From positions 1-38,659 of the forward strand of contig NZ_JAMXOD010000025.1 in assembly GCF_024721305.1 (NCBI RefSeq): a stretch of DNA of 38,659 bases. Reading direction: 5' to 3'. Source of the stretch: Aequitasia blattaphilus (lineage in GTDB: Bacteria; Bacillota; Clostridia; Lachnospirales; Lachnospiraceae). The translations under genes were made by a program, and so were the position numbers. The stretch's first letter is position 1. Every line of letters starts with the position of its first letter. This document shows positions 23,903-32,332 of this stretch, one piece after another. Below the pieces are notes generated by a model that saw nothing but the letters and a program-made list of their open reading frames with translations, made no database searches and was not told the DNA's origin.

Positions 23903-26900
23903 ATGCAACGAAAGAAGCAGGTGCACCTATTGAAGGAGAAAATTCAAAGATTTTCAAAGGGTGACTTTCAATCAACGAAGCCTAAAATCACCTTTGATGA
24001 AACAAATATTGTTATTATCATAGGAGAAGGTGAAGTATATCGGGGGAGTCTGACCATAAAAAGTAATACAAAGGATAGAGTCAGAGGGATAATATATCCC
24101 TCTTCTTTGCGTGTCCATTTAAAAGAACAAGGATTTGATGGAACGGTTTGCAGAATAGAGTATACCTACGATGGAAGAGGATTGGAACCAGGATATGTTG
24201 AAGATGGTTTTTTTGATATCGTCAGTGATACAGGTGAATACCGTCTTGCATTTACAGCCATTACAGAAAAACCTTATATCACCACTCCTTATGGGAAAGT
24301 TCAGAGCACAGAAGATTTTCGGAAACTTGCGGTGAAAGATTATTCTGAAGCGGCACGTTTGTTCCGCTCAAAAGAATTTTATGATATTTTAAAATATGAG
24401 GATGAACGGATTTTATATCTCTATGATAATATGCGTAAATGGTCTCTGGGAGAACAAGCATTAGAGGAATTCTTAGTAGGCATCAAACAGAAGGAATGTA
24501 TCTTTTTGACTTTGCAAGGAGAAGGAATGTTCTTCGAGGATGTGAAAGACGCAACAAAAGGTACTCTGACAATCATGAAAAATACATGGGGATTTATGCC
24601 GATCCGTATCGAAGCAGAAGGTGATTTTGTCCGTTTGAATAAGCAGCAAATCACAACAGATGATTTCGTTGGAAATGCGTATGAATTTGAATACGTTGTA
24701 CGGCCGGAATATCTTCACGGTGGCCGGAATTTTCTGCGTCTGAAATTTATTACTCCTTATGAAATCCTATACTATGTTGTGGAGGTTTTACAGAATGTAG
24801 ATATTGACGAAAATCATAGGGATGAAGATTTGTATATGGCTCAGATTGTAAAGAGCTATATACGACACGTTTCCGGAGTGAAAACTCTCAACGAATGGGT
24901 GGAGGAAACGTTAAAAAGGCTTAAATTGTTGAAGCAGCTGGATTCACAAAATGATATGTACCAGTTACTCACGGCTCATGTAAGTCTTATGGGAAACAAA
25001 GAAGAGGAAGCGAAGTGGATATTAGAAAACTATAATTATAATCGTTTTGCTCTTGTAAAGGATTTTGAGGTAAATAGCTATTATCTGTATTTGACAGCCC
25101 TTATAAGAGGAGAAGGCAGCCATTATGCAAGAGTAATCCAGGATTTGGAAAAAACGCATATTCGACATCAGGAATCATGGATCTTACTTTGGATGCTTTT
25201 AGATTTAGACAATCGTTATAAGAATCCAAATAAAAGACTTTCAATGCTGTCAAGCCATTATGATTTTGGGAATCATCAGGTCACATATTATCTCGAGTGC
25301 TTCTTGTGTTACAAAGAAAAACCAGCGCTTTTGAAAAAACTGGGAGATTTTGAGCTGCAAGTTTTGAATTTTGCAGCAAAGTATCAATTGATTACCAAAG
25401 AATTAGCTCTTTACCTTGCAAATTTTGCCAGTCAGCAGAAATTTTACGAAGAGAAGCTATTTGTGATTTTGGAGAGAACCTATGAAATGTATCCAGAGTC
25501 AATGATTTTAAATGCAATCTGCATCTTGCTAATTAAAGGTGGGAAAATTGCACCTGGCTATTTTAAATGGTATAAACTAGCGGTAGACAATGATTTTCGT
25601 TTGGCTAAGCTTTATGAGTATTATATGCTGACGGTAGATGAGGAACAGATGAAAGAGCCTCTTCCACGGGTGATTTATCTATACTATCTCCACGGAAATA
25701 ACTTAAATTATAAGAAATGTGCATTCCTATATGCGTCTTTGGTGCAGCATGAGGAAGAAGCAGGGGATCTTTACCTGGGATATCGTGAGCAGATGGTTAA
25801 ATTCACATGGAACCAGCTTATGAAAAGACGAGTAACGGACTCTTTGAAGATTCTCTATAAGCGTTTTTGCAGAGAAGATGAGATGGACGCAAAGAGAATC
25901 GAAGCGATGCGGGATATATGTTTCTCCTATTTGGTTACAACGAAGGTTCCCAATATGTCTAGAGTTCTTGTGATTGAAAAAGATGGAACGATTAAACAAA
26001 GGGTACCTTATGAGAGAGACGGAGCAATTATTTATTTGTATGATAAGGAATCCCGAATTATTTGGGAATCAAGAGAAGGCAGATATTATACTGATTCCAT
26101 CGCTTTTGAGACTTCGAGATTATTCTATGAACCAAGATTTTTAGAACTATGTAAGAATTACGGCGATACAACTGGAGCCTGGAAAGAAGAAGAAGTCAAA
26201 AGAGAGTTGGATTTTGATGAACTTTATCATTTGGGAATAGAAGTTTTTCCGGAGAAAGACGTTCTTCGCCTGGTTAGCAGAGAAATTCGGGAAAGCGAAT
26301 ATAAAGAGTCACAAGTTTTAACCTACTACAGTATTATACTTTTTAAAAGAGATATGTACGATAAGGCAACACTCACATATTTAGCAGAGCATTATACAGG
26401 TGGCACCCGAAACATGAAGGAGCTTTATTATGTATTGAAAGACTATAATGTTCCAACTCATGTATTAGGAGAAAAAATTATTACACAAATGATTTTTTCT
26501 GAAACCATTTTAAATGGAGATGAAATTTTTCTTGACTATTATCGTTCGGATGGAGTGTATTTCAGAGTAAAACAGGCATATCTTGCATACGTAACACGTG
26601 AGTATCTATTGCGAAAGAAAGTTTTACGCCGTTCTATTTTTGATATTATTATGTTGGAATGCCACGAGAGAGAAGAGCTTCCAGATGTGTGTAAGATTGC
26701 TTTGTTAGAGTATTTTTCAGATAAAAGCTATAGTCAGGAAGAAGGAGAAGTTCTTCGAAATGTCATGGGTGAACTATGTGAGAAAGGAATTCTTTTTGAA
26801 TTTTATATGGTTTATCCTAAGCAGTGGCTGCGAGAACTTTTGCTTTTTGACAAGGTTTTAGTTTCTTATAAGGCAAAACCCGGGAATCGAGTATGGGTGT

Positions 26901-27220
26901 GCTATAAAATCCGAAGAAATAATAAAGATGAATTAGGATTTCATAAGGAAGCATTACTTCCTACCTTTGAGACTATGTATGTCAAAGACTTTATTCTTTT
27001 TGATGATGAGGAATTGATTTACTATTTCCAAGAAACAGATGGCAATTTGGTAACAGAGAGCAAAAAGAAAAAAATTGATAATAAAAATAATGTTGCAACA
27101 GCGGGACGCTATGCAAGATTAAATGAAATGATAGGTGTTTCTCCAGCTAATTTGAAGGGAATGATGATTGCCTACGAAGAAGAAGAAATTATTTCGGAGA
27201 AAATATATCACAAATACTAG
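23903..27220 (+). CDS. Large DUF5717-type protein: two Ig-like domains plus alpha-solenoid
   Basis: The 1105-residue protein has no signal peptide or membrane helix, so it should be cytoplasmic. Two similar beta-rich blocks are visible. In the first (about 32-125), IIGEGEVYRGSLTIKS leads to IEYTYDGRGLEPG and TGEYRLAF. In the second (about 195-300), LTLQGEGMFFED leads to YEFEYVVRPEYLHGG and RLKF. A long helical region (about 310-950) looks like TPR/HEAT-type repeats, and a final beta-rich segment spans about 975-1060. I recall the family as DUF5717, found with DUF5716 in Lachnospiraceae; no function is known to me. The ATG at 23903 lacks a ribosome site; a TTG at 23930 after AGGTG is an alternative start. 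Confidence 0.75.
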   Translation: MQRKKQVHLLKEKIQRFSKGDFQSTKPKITFDETNIVIIIGEGEVYRGSLTIKSNTKDRVRGIIYPSSLRVHLKEQGFDGTVCRIEYTYDGRGLEPGYVEDGFFDIVSDTGEYRLAFTAITEKPYITTPYGKVQSTEDFRKLAVKDYSEAARLFRSKEFYDILKYEDERILYLYDNMRKWSLGEQALEEFLVGIKQKECIFLTLQGEGMFFEDVKDATKGTLTIMKNTWGFMPIRIEAEGDFVRLNKQQITTDDFVGNAYEFEYVVRPEYLHGGRNFLRLKFITPYEILYYVVEVLQNVDIDENHRDEDLYMAQIVKSYIRHVSGVKTLNEWVEETLKRLKLLKQLDSQNDMYQLLTAHVSLMGNKEEEAKWILENYNYNRFALVKDFEVNSYYLYLTALIRGEGSHYARVIQDLEKTHIRHQESWILLWMLLDLDNRYKNPNKRLSMLSSHYDFGNHQVTYYLECFLCYKEKPALLKKLGDFELQVLNFAAKYQLITKELALYLANFASQQKFYEEKLFVILERTYEMYPESMILNAICILLIKGGKIAPGYFKWYKLAVDNDFRLAKLYEYYMLTVDEEQMKEPLPRVIYLYYLHGNNLNYKKCAFLYASLVQHEEEAGDLYLGYREQMVKFTWNQLMKRRVTDSLKILYKRFCREDEMDAKRIEAMRDICFSYLVTTKVPNMSRVLVIEKDGTIKQRVPYERDGAIIYLYDKESRIIWESREGRYYTDSIAFETSRLFYEPRFLELCKNYGDTTGAWKEEEVKRELDFDELYHLGIEVFPEKDVLRLVSREIRESEYKESQVLTYYSIILFKRDMYDKATLTYLAEHYTGGTRNMKELYYVLKDYNVPTHVLGEKIITQMIFSETILNGDEIFLDYYRSDGVYFRVKQAYLAYVTREYLLRKKVLRRSIFDIIMLECHEREELPDVCKIALLEYFSDKSYSQEEGEVLRNVMGELCEKGILFEFYMVYPKQWLRELLLFDKVLVSYKAKPGNRVWVCYKIRRNNKDELGFHKEALLPTFETMYVKDFILFDDEELIYYFQETDGNLVTESKKKKIDNKNNVATAGRYARLNEMIGVSPANLKGMMIAYEEEEIISEKIYHKY

Positions 27221-27241
27221 TTATATGAGAGGAAAAAACCT

Positions 27242-28528
27242 ATGAAAAAGAGGTATATCCTGGGTTACGATTTAAACAGTAAATACAGTCAAATCAGCTT
27301 TTACAATTTCGAGGATGAAGAGCCAAAAACGTATGAGGAATCAGAGGAAGCAATGCAGATTCCATTGGCACTGGCTTTTTTCAATGATCGTTGGGTGTAT
27401 GGAAAAGAGGCGAAACGTCTTGATACAATTAATCAAGGCGTTGCTTTTACAAATTTTTTCGAGCAGGCGAAAAAGCGGGAAAAAATAGTAGCCAACGGAA
27501 AAACCTATGATGCGGTGTGGCTTTTGGCGAAATATATACGCATGACATTGAGCGAATACGAAAATATTGAATACTTAACCTTTACAGTTTCTGAAACAGA
27601 TATTGATATGTCAAATCTTTTAAAAGGGATAGGGCAACATTTAGGAGTGGAAAAAGAAAATATCAGTGTTCAAGATTATAAAGAGAGTTTTGCTCATTAT
27701 ATGTACAATCAGCCAAAAGAACTCTGGCAGTATGAAGCAGCACTTTTTTATTGTGACATTTACCAAATGAAAGCGTACATGCTGCGCAGGTTAAATCCAG
27801 CCAAGAAAAATGAAAACAATCGATTTATTACAGTTGATGAAGTGGCATCGGCTCATATTAATGAGTTGATGGCTATTTACCCGGTATATGATGAAGATCA
27901 GGCGAGATATGCAGATGAGAAGTTTAAATCCTTTGTCCAAGGGGTTTTCGACAAGAAAGTAGTTTCCAGCGTTTTTTTAACAGGAGAAGGCTTTGAAAAT
28001 GAGTGGTATCCAGACTCTTTAAGAGTTTTATGCAATGGAAGAAGAGCATTTCTTGGAAATAATCTTTACAGCAAGGGTGCATGCTATTACTCGTACAAGA
28101 TGGTAGAATCTCCTAATGAGGGGATTATATACTTAGATGATACCAGGCTTTTACAAAGAGTATGCCTGCATATAAAGAGAGAGGGAAAAGAGCAATGGTA
28201 TCCTATTGTTCCATGGGGAAGCCACTGGTATGAAGCAGATAACCAATGGGAGGTTTTGCTGGATAATACCAGAAATATTGAGGTTCGCGTAGAATCATTA
28301 GCATCAGAAGAGCTCTATACAGAGAGCATATCTCTTGCAGGCTTAGTAGAGAGGAAAGATTATTCATTACGTTTACAAATCAATGTAATGTTTTTAGATG
28401 AAAAGACATGTCGATTTACTGTAAAGGATGTTGGGTTTGGGGATTTCTATCCTGCAACCGATTTTCAGACAGAAAAGATCATCCATTTAGGAGGTATTCA
28501 TGGCCAGTTTAATTCTATGTCATCCTAA
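27242..28528 (+). CDS. DUF5716-type protein, diverged Hsp70/actin-fold (ASKHA)
   Basis: The 428-residue protein parallels Hsp70 along its length. YILGYDLNSKYSQISFY (5-21) corresponds to the phosphate-1 loop (Hsp70 GIDLGTT). PLALAFFNDRWVYGKEAKR (41-59) matches the P-S-x-VAF...x-G-x-x-A region. ALFYCDIYQMKAYML (167-181) sits where phosphate-2 would be, and VFLTGEGFENEWYP with GRRAFLGNNLYSKGA (244-280) matches the adenosine motif and its follow-on. The phosphate loops lack the usual Gly-Thr and DxG residues, so nucleotide hydrolysis may be weak or lost. The C-terminal 290-428 is beta-rich, as in an Hsp70 substrate domain. Lies 21 nt after the DUF5717 gene and overlaps the TPR gene by 29 nt. Confidence 0.75.
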   Translation: MKKRYILGYDLNSKYSQISFYNFEDEEPKTYEESEEAMQIPLALAFFNDRWVYGKEAKRLDTINQGVAFTNFFEQAKKREKIVANGKTYDAVWLLAKYIRMTLSEYENIEYLTFTVSETDIDMSNLLKGIGQHLGVEKENISVQDYKESFAHYMYNQPKELWQYEAALFYCDIYQMKAYMLRRLNPAKKNENNRFITVDEVASAHINELMAIYPVYDEDQARYADEKFKSFVQGVFDKKVVSSVFLTGEGFENEWYPDSLRVLCNGRRAFLGNNLYSKGACYYSYKMVESPNEGIIYLDDTRLLQRVCLHIKREGKEQWYPIVPWGSHWYEADNQWEVLLDNTRNIEVRVESLASEELYTESISLAGLVERKDYSLRLQINVMFLDEKTCRFTVKDVGFGDFYPATDFQTEKIIHLGGIHGQFNSMSS

Positions 28529-29273
28529 AAGGGCCAAACACCCTTATGAGATTACAAGGATACATAAAAAAATTTATACAATTGAGGAACTGTGTTATTA
28601 CTTATGCAATCATCTCTATCTGGTTGATTCAACCATTATGAATCATCAGCTTTGTTCCTGGATTGATCGTGAGTTAGAGCTGAATTCTTTGGCTAGAGGA
28701 CTGAAATTTTATTTGACCAGAAATGCAAGTATTGAGCAGTTTATAATGGAAATACTGGAGAAGTCTAATATCTATTCCGAACGAGAATTGTATCAAATGC
28801 AAGCAACTCTTGAAACATTAAAAAATCAAAAAGATGTGGAGAGAGAGAAATACAAAGGGGATACTCTTTTTGACAGCAAGGAATATGAGGCGGCGATTTT
28901 AGTTTATCAATCCATCTTAAAAAAGGAATGGGATACTACGGTAAAAAAGGAATTCTATGGACATATCCATGCCTCTTTAGGCTCGTGTTTTGGTCGATTA
29001 TTTCTCTATGATGAAGCGGTGAGAAATTATAAAGAAGCAGTGGCACTGACGGATGATGATTTGGGAATTATTAAAGCCTATTTATATAGCTGCAAGCAAG
29101 TATATACCCCCCAGGAATACACGAAAATGCTTTCTAATAACAGTCTGTATCTTAGTATTGATGGAAAGATAAAGGAAGAAACACAGGAGTGGAGGAAACA
29201 AGCAAACTTAGATGTTTCAACAGAGGATGTGCGAAGCTGGAGACAGGTATATCGCAAGATTGACAGTCACTAG
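28500..29273 (+). CDS. TPR-repeat protein, third member of the DUF5717/DUF5716 unit
   Basis: The 257-residue protein has a helical N-terminal domain (about 1-110; HKKIYTIEELCYYLCNHLYLVD) and at least two TPR-like hairpins. One is KGDTLFDSKEYEAAILVYQSIL (about 119-140); the second is around SLGSCFGRLFLYDEAVRNYKEAV (about 159-181). A strong AGGAGG placed 6 nt before the ATG lies inside the DUF5716 gene, which supports the 29-nt overlap and tight coupling. No signal peptide. Likely a cytoplasmic adaptor for the ASKHA protein and/or the DUF5717 scaffold. I do not recognise a named family. Confidence 0.75.
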   Translation: MASLILCHPKRAKHPYEITRIHKKIYTIEELCYYLCNHLYLVDSTIMNHQLCSWIDRELELNSLARGLKFYLTRNASIEQFIMEILEKSNIYSERELYQMQATLETLKNQKDVEREKYKGDTLFDSKEYEAAILVYQSILKKEWDTTVKKEFYGHIHASLGSCFGRLFLYDEAVRNYKEAVALTDDDLGIIKAYLYSCKQVYTPQEYTKMLSNNSLYLSIDGKIKEETQEWRKQANLDVSTEDVRSWRQVYRKIDSH

Positions 29274-29292
29274 AGAGCTATGCTATTATGTT

Positions 29293-29328
29293 TTAGTGTA
29301 GTAAAGTTATCAACTACTAAAACACTAA
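29293..29328 (+). promoter_or_regulatory. Nested inverted repeat upstream of the amino acid ABC importer
   Basis: TTAGTGT (29293-29299) faces AACACTAA (29321-29328), with an inner AGTT/AACT and TAGT/ACTA pairing centred near 29309. It lies 24 bp before the lipoprotein start, in the only gap ahead of the operon, so it is a plausible operator or leader hairpin. The regulator is unknown. Confidence 0.4.
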
Positions 29329-29351
29329 TACGTAAAAGGAAGGATACAAAT

Positions 29352-30158
29352 ATGAAAAAAATTGGTTCATTATTACTCATACTTGTTATGGCTTGTGCTC
29401 TTGTATTAACAGGATGCAAAAAGGAAGAAACGAAGACAAAGGATGAGAATAGTTTTATTGTTGGATTTGATGCGTCTTTTCCGCCTTATGGATATAAAGA
29501 TGACAATGGAGAATATGTAGGATTTGATTTGGATCTTGCAGAAGAAGTGTGCAAAAGAAATGAATGGACATTAGTAAAACAACCAATTGACTGGGATTCT
29601 AAAGATGCGGAGATAAACGCAGGAACCATTAGCTGTATATGGAATGGATTTACAATTAATGGAAGAGAAGATCAGTACACCTGGTCAGAACCATACGTTG
29701 ATAATAAGCAAGTAATCGTGGTTGCAGCTGATTCGGGAATAGAATCTTTTGCTGATTTAGCAGGAAAGCTTGTAGAAACCCAAGCGGATTCATCTGCCCT
29801 TCATGCACTGCAGGAAGATAAGAAAGATTTGGCAGATACTTTTTCGGGTTTAACAGAAGTGCCAGAGTATAATACGGCATTTATGGATTTGGAATCTGGA
29901 GCTTGTGATGGAGTGGCACTTGATATTGGAGTGGCAATGTATCAGATTAATTCCAGAGACAACTCAGACGATTTTAAAATTTTAGAAGAAGAGATTTCTT
30001 CCGAGCAGTACGGAATCGGGTTTAAAAAGGGAAATGAAGAACTTCGAGATCAAGTACAGAAAACATTAGATGAAATGGCAGAAGATGGTACCATTGAGAA
30101 AATAGCAGAAAAATATGCAGATAGTGGAGTTCCGGGAGCTCTGGCTATTCATAAGTAA
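29352..30158 (+). CDS. Polar amino acid ABC transporter, substrate-binding lipoprotein
   Basis: Starting at the ATG at 29352 (AAAAGGAAGGAT upstream), the 268-residue protein has a lipoprotein signal: KKIGSLLLILVMACALVLTGCKK, with lipobox LTGC and Cys20 as the lipidated residue. The mature part is a periplasmic-binding-protein type 2 fold (VGFDASFPPYGYKDDNGEYVGFDLDLAEEV), the pattern of amino acid receptors. An earlier in-frame start at 29280 would place the signal peptide internally and is rejected. First gene of a three-gene importer; the specific amino acid is not readable. Confidence 0.92.
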   Translation: MKKIGSLLLILVMACALVLTGCKKEETKTKDENSFIVGFDASFPPYGYKDDNGEYVGFDLDLAEEVCKRNEWTLVKQPIDWDSKDAEINAGTISCIWNGFTINGREDQYTWSEPYVDNKQVIVVAADSGIESFADLAGKLVETQADSSALHALQEDKKDLADTFSGLTEVPEYNTAFMDLESGACDGVALDIGVAMYQINSRDNSDDFKILEEEISSEQYGIGFKKGNEELRDQVQKTLDEMAEDGTIEKIAEKYADSGVPGALAIHK

Positions 30159-30169
30159 GGACAAAGAAA

Positions 30170-30820
30170 ATGCAGATACAGACAGTAGTGCAGGAACTGG
30201 CAACAGGGATGCTGGTTTCTGCTTCTATCTTTTTAGTTACTCTTTTATTCTCTCTCCCCTTAGGACTTATCATTGCTTTTGGACGTATGTCTAAGACAAA
30301 AGCATTTCAGGGGATTGCAAGAATATATATATCGATTATGAGAGGGACACCTCTTATGCTTCAATTGATGGTCGTGTATTTTGGACCTTATTATCTCTTT
30401 GGAATACGAATTTCCAATAATTATCGATTAATCGCTGTTCTAATAGGATTTGTTATTAATTATGCGGCTTATTTTGCAGAGATATATAGAGGTGGAATTG
30501 AATCGATACCGGTAGGACAATATGAGGCAGCTAAAGTCTTGGGGTATACGAAGGCACAGACCTTTTTTAAGATTATATTTCCACAGGTGATTAAGCGTAT
30601 TATGCCCTCTGTAACCAATGAGGTTATTACCTTGGTAAAGGATACTTCACTCGCTTTTGTTTTGGCTGTAACGGAGATGTTTACTGTGGCAAAGCAGATT
30701 GCTGCATCACAGGCGTCTATGATGCCATTCATTGTAGCAGGGGTATTCTATTACGTTTTTAATCTAATTGTAGCAGTATCTATGGAAGGTATAGAAAAGA
30801 AATTGAGTTATTATCGATAG
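30170..30820 (+). CDS. Polar amino acid ABC transporter, permease (HisM/GlnP type)
   Basis: The 216-residue membrane protein has about five helices and the family signatures [17 protein letters not shown] (near 61-77) and the EAA loop [22 protein letters not shown] (about 118-140), which contacts the ATPase. It probably forms a homodimer. It starts 11 nt after the lipoprotein gene and precedes the ATPase gene by 13 nt. Confidence 0.95.
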   Translation: MQIQTVVQELATGMLVSASIFLVTLLFSLPLGLIIAFGRMSKTKAFQGIARIYISIMRGTPLMLQLMVVYFGPYYLFGIRISNNYRLIAVLIGFVINYAAYFAEIYRGGIESIPVGQYEAAKVLGYTKAQTFFKIIFPQVIKRIMPSVTNEVITLVKDTSLAFVLAVTEMFTVAKQIAASQASMMPFIVAGVFYYVFNLIVAVSMEGIEKKLSYYR

Positions 30821-30833
30821 GTGGGTCAAAGAG

Positions 30834-31517
30834 ATGAAGCTTTTGGAAATTAAAAATTTAGGAAAGAGTTTTGATGGAGTAGAGGTTTTGAAAGACATCT
30901 CGATTTCTGTAAATCGAGGTGAGGTTCTTGGGATTATTGGACCCTCAGGAAGTGGAAAATCTACATTACTTCGATGTGCTACAGGATTAGAGCAGGCGGA
31001 TAAGGGAGTGATTTCTTACGAAGGAAGCTATGGTCTTGTATTTCAGAACTTTAATCTTTTTCCACATTATTCTGTAATGAAGAATATTACTGATGCACCA
31101 ATAAAAGTGCAGAAAAGGGAAAAAGCAGAGGTATATAAGGAAGCTAGAGAGCTTTTGAAAAAGATGGGATTGTCAGATCGGGAAAAAGCATACCCTTTCC
31201 AGTTGTCAGGCGGACAAAAACAAAGGGTATCCATTGCCAGAGCCCTGGCAATGAATCCAGATATTCTTTTTTTTGATGAACCAACCTCTGCGTTGGATCC
31301 TGAACTAACAGGTGAGATATTAAAAGTCATCAAAGAGCTGGCAAATGAGAATATGACCATGGTAATTGTAACTCATGAAATGAGTTTTGCTCAGAATGTA
31401 GCGGATCATATTATTTTCATGGAGGATGGTTATATTTTAGAAGAGGGAAGCCCAGAGGAAGTTTTTGGTTCTTCTAACGAAAGAATGAAGATGTTCTTGG
31501 GTAAATTTTGTGAATAA
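30834..31517 (+). CDS. Polar amino acid ABC transporter, ATP-binding protein
   Basis: The 227-residue ATPase has Walker [10 protein letters not shown] (36-44), Q-loop [10 protein letters not shown], the signature LSGGQKQR (about 124-131), Walker [13 protein letters not shown] and the switch His in VTHEMSFA. It powers the importer encoded immediately upstream. Slightly shorter than the usual 240 residues because the region between Walker A and the Q-loop is compact ([15 protein letters not shown]), but no motif is missing. Confidence 0.95.
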   Translation: MKLLEIKNLGKSFDGVEVLKDISISVNRGEVLGIIGPSGSGKSTLLRCATGLEQADKGVISYEGSYGLVFQNFNLFPHYSVMKNITDAPIKVQKREKAEVYKEARELLKKMGLSDREKAYPFQLSGGQKQRVSIARALAMNPDILFFDEPTSALDPELTGEILKVIKELANENMTMVIVTHEMSFAQNVADHIIFMEDGYILEEGSPEEVFGSSNERMKMFLGKFCE

Positions 31518-31560
31518 TACAAGGTCGGGGGATTATTGCTTTTCCCTTGGCCTTGTATTA
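31515..31560 (+). terminator. Terminator after the ABC importer
   Basis: TAATACAAGG (31515-31524) pairs with CCTTGTATTA (31551-31560), and a GGG/CCC pairing sits inside. It follows directly on the stop codon. The downstream T-run is interrupted (TACTATTTTA), so efficiency is uncertain. Confidence 0.6.
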
Positions 31561-31564
31561 TACT
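31536..31564 (+). promoter_or_regulatory. Candidate promoter for purC-purF-purB
   Basis: TTGCTT (31536-31541) and TATACT (31559-31564) with a 17-bp spacer, about 48 bp before the purC start. It is embedded in the preceding terminator hairpin. No purine riboswitch or clear PurBox was recognised here. Confidence 0.4.
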
Positions 31565-31611
31565 ATTTTATGCAGCAAAAAGATAATAATATAGAAAAGG
31601 TGGGTATCAAA

Positions 31612-32319
31612 GTGCAAAAGCTAGAACAATTGTATGAAGGTAAAGCAAAGAAAGTATTTAAAACAGAAGATCCTGATATCGTTATTGTAGATTACAAAGA
31701 TGATGCAACTGCGTTTAATGGTGAAAAAAAGGGAACGATTGTTGGAAAAGGTGTTGTAAATAACCGAATGACAAACTATATTTTTCAGGTATTGGAGAAA
31801 GAAGGAGTTCCAACACACTTTGTGGAAGAGTTAAGTGATCGTGAGACAGCTGTTAAAAAAGTTGAAATAGTACCTCTTGAAGTTATTGTTCGTAATGTGG
31901 CGGCAGGAAGCTTTTCAAAGAAGCTGGGAATTGAAGAAGGAAAAGCTTTATTAGAGCCCACACTTGAGTTTAGTTATAAAGATGATGATCTTGGAGACCC
32001 GATGATTAATGATTACTATGCAATCGCAATTGGAGCTGCTACAAGAGAAGAAATTGATAAAATCACCCAATATACGTTTAAGGTAAATGATGTATTGAAA
32101 AAGTTTTTTGCAGAAGCAGGAATTGAATTAATTGACTTCAAAATTGAATATGGAAGATTTCATGGAGATATCATTCTTGCAGATGAGATATCACCAGATA
32201 CCTGTAGACTTTGGGACATAAATACAAAAGAAAAATTAGATAAAGATCGTTTCCGAAGAGATATGGGAAATGTTGAAGACGCATACCAAGAGGTATTTAA
32301 AAGAATTGGAATTAAGTAA
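31612..32319 (+). CDS. purC: Phosphoribosylaminoimidazole-succinocarboxamide synthase (SAICAR synthetase)
   Basis: Starting at GTG 31612 (AAGGTGG upstream), the 235-residue protein has the standard length and N-terminus [17 protein letters not shown], then [31 protein letters not shown] and the signature [22 protein letters not shown]. It condenses CAIR with aspartate in purine synthesis. The open frame extends upstream to 31510, but that part is in the terminator/promoter region and does not belong to the family. Followed 13 nt later by purF. Confidence 0.96.
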   Translation: MQKLEQLYEGKAKKVFKTEDPDIVIVDYKDDATAFNGEKKGTIVGKGVVNNRMTNYIFQVLEKEGVPTHFVEELSDRETAVKKVEIVPLEVIVRNVAAGSFSKKLGIEEGKALLEPTLEFSYKDDDLGDPMINDYYAIAIGAATREEIDKITQYTFKVNDVLKKFFAEAGIELIDFKIEYGRFHGDIILADEISPDTCRLWDINTKEKLDKDRFRRDMGNVEDAYQEVFKRIGIK

Positions 32320-32332
32320 AAGGAGTTATCAC

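Noticed and set aside
31518-31611. Purine riboswitch ahead of purC
   Set aside because: The conserved core of guanine/adenine aptamers was not found; the structure there reads as a plain terminator hairpin.
31510-31611. N-terminal extension of PurC by 34 residues
   Set aside because: The extension lies over the upstream terminator and promoter; family length and the ribosome site support the GTG at 31612.
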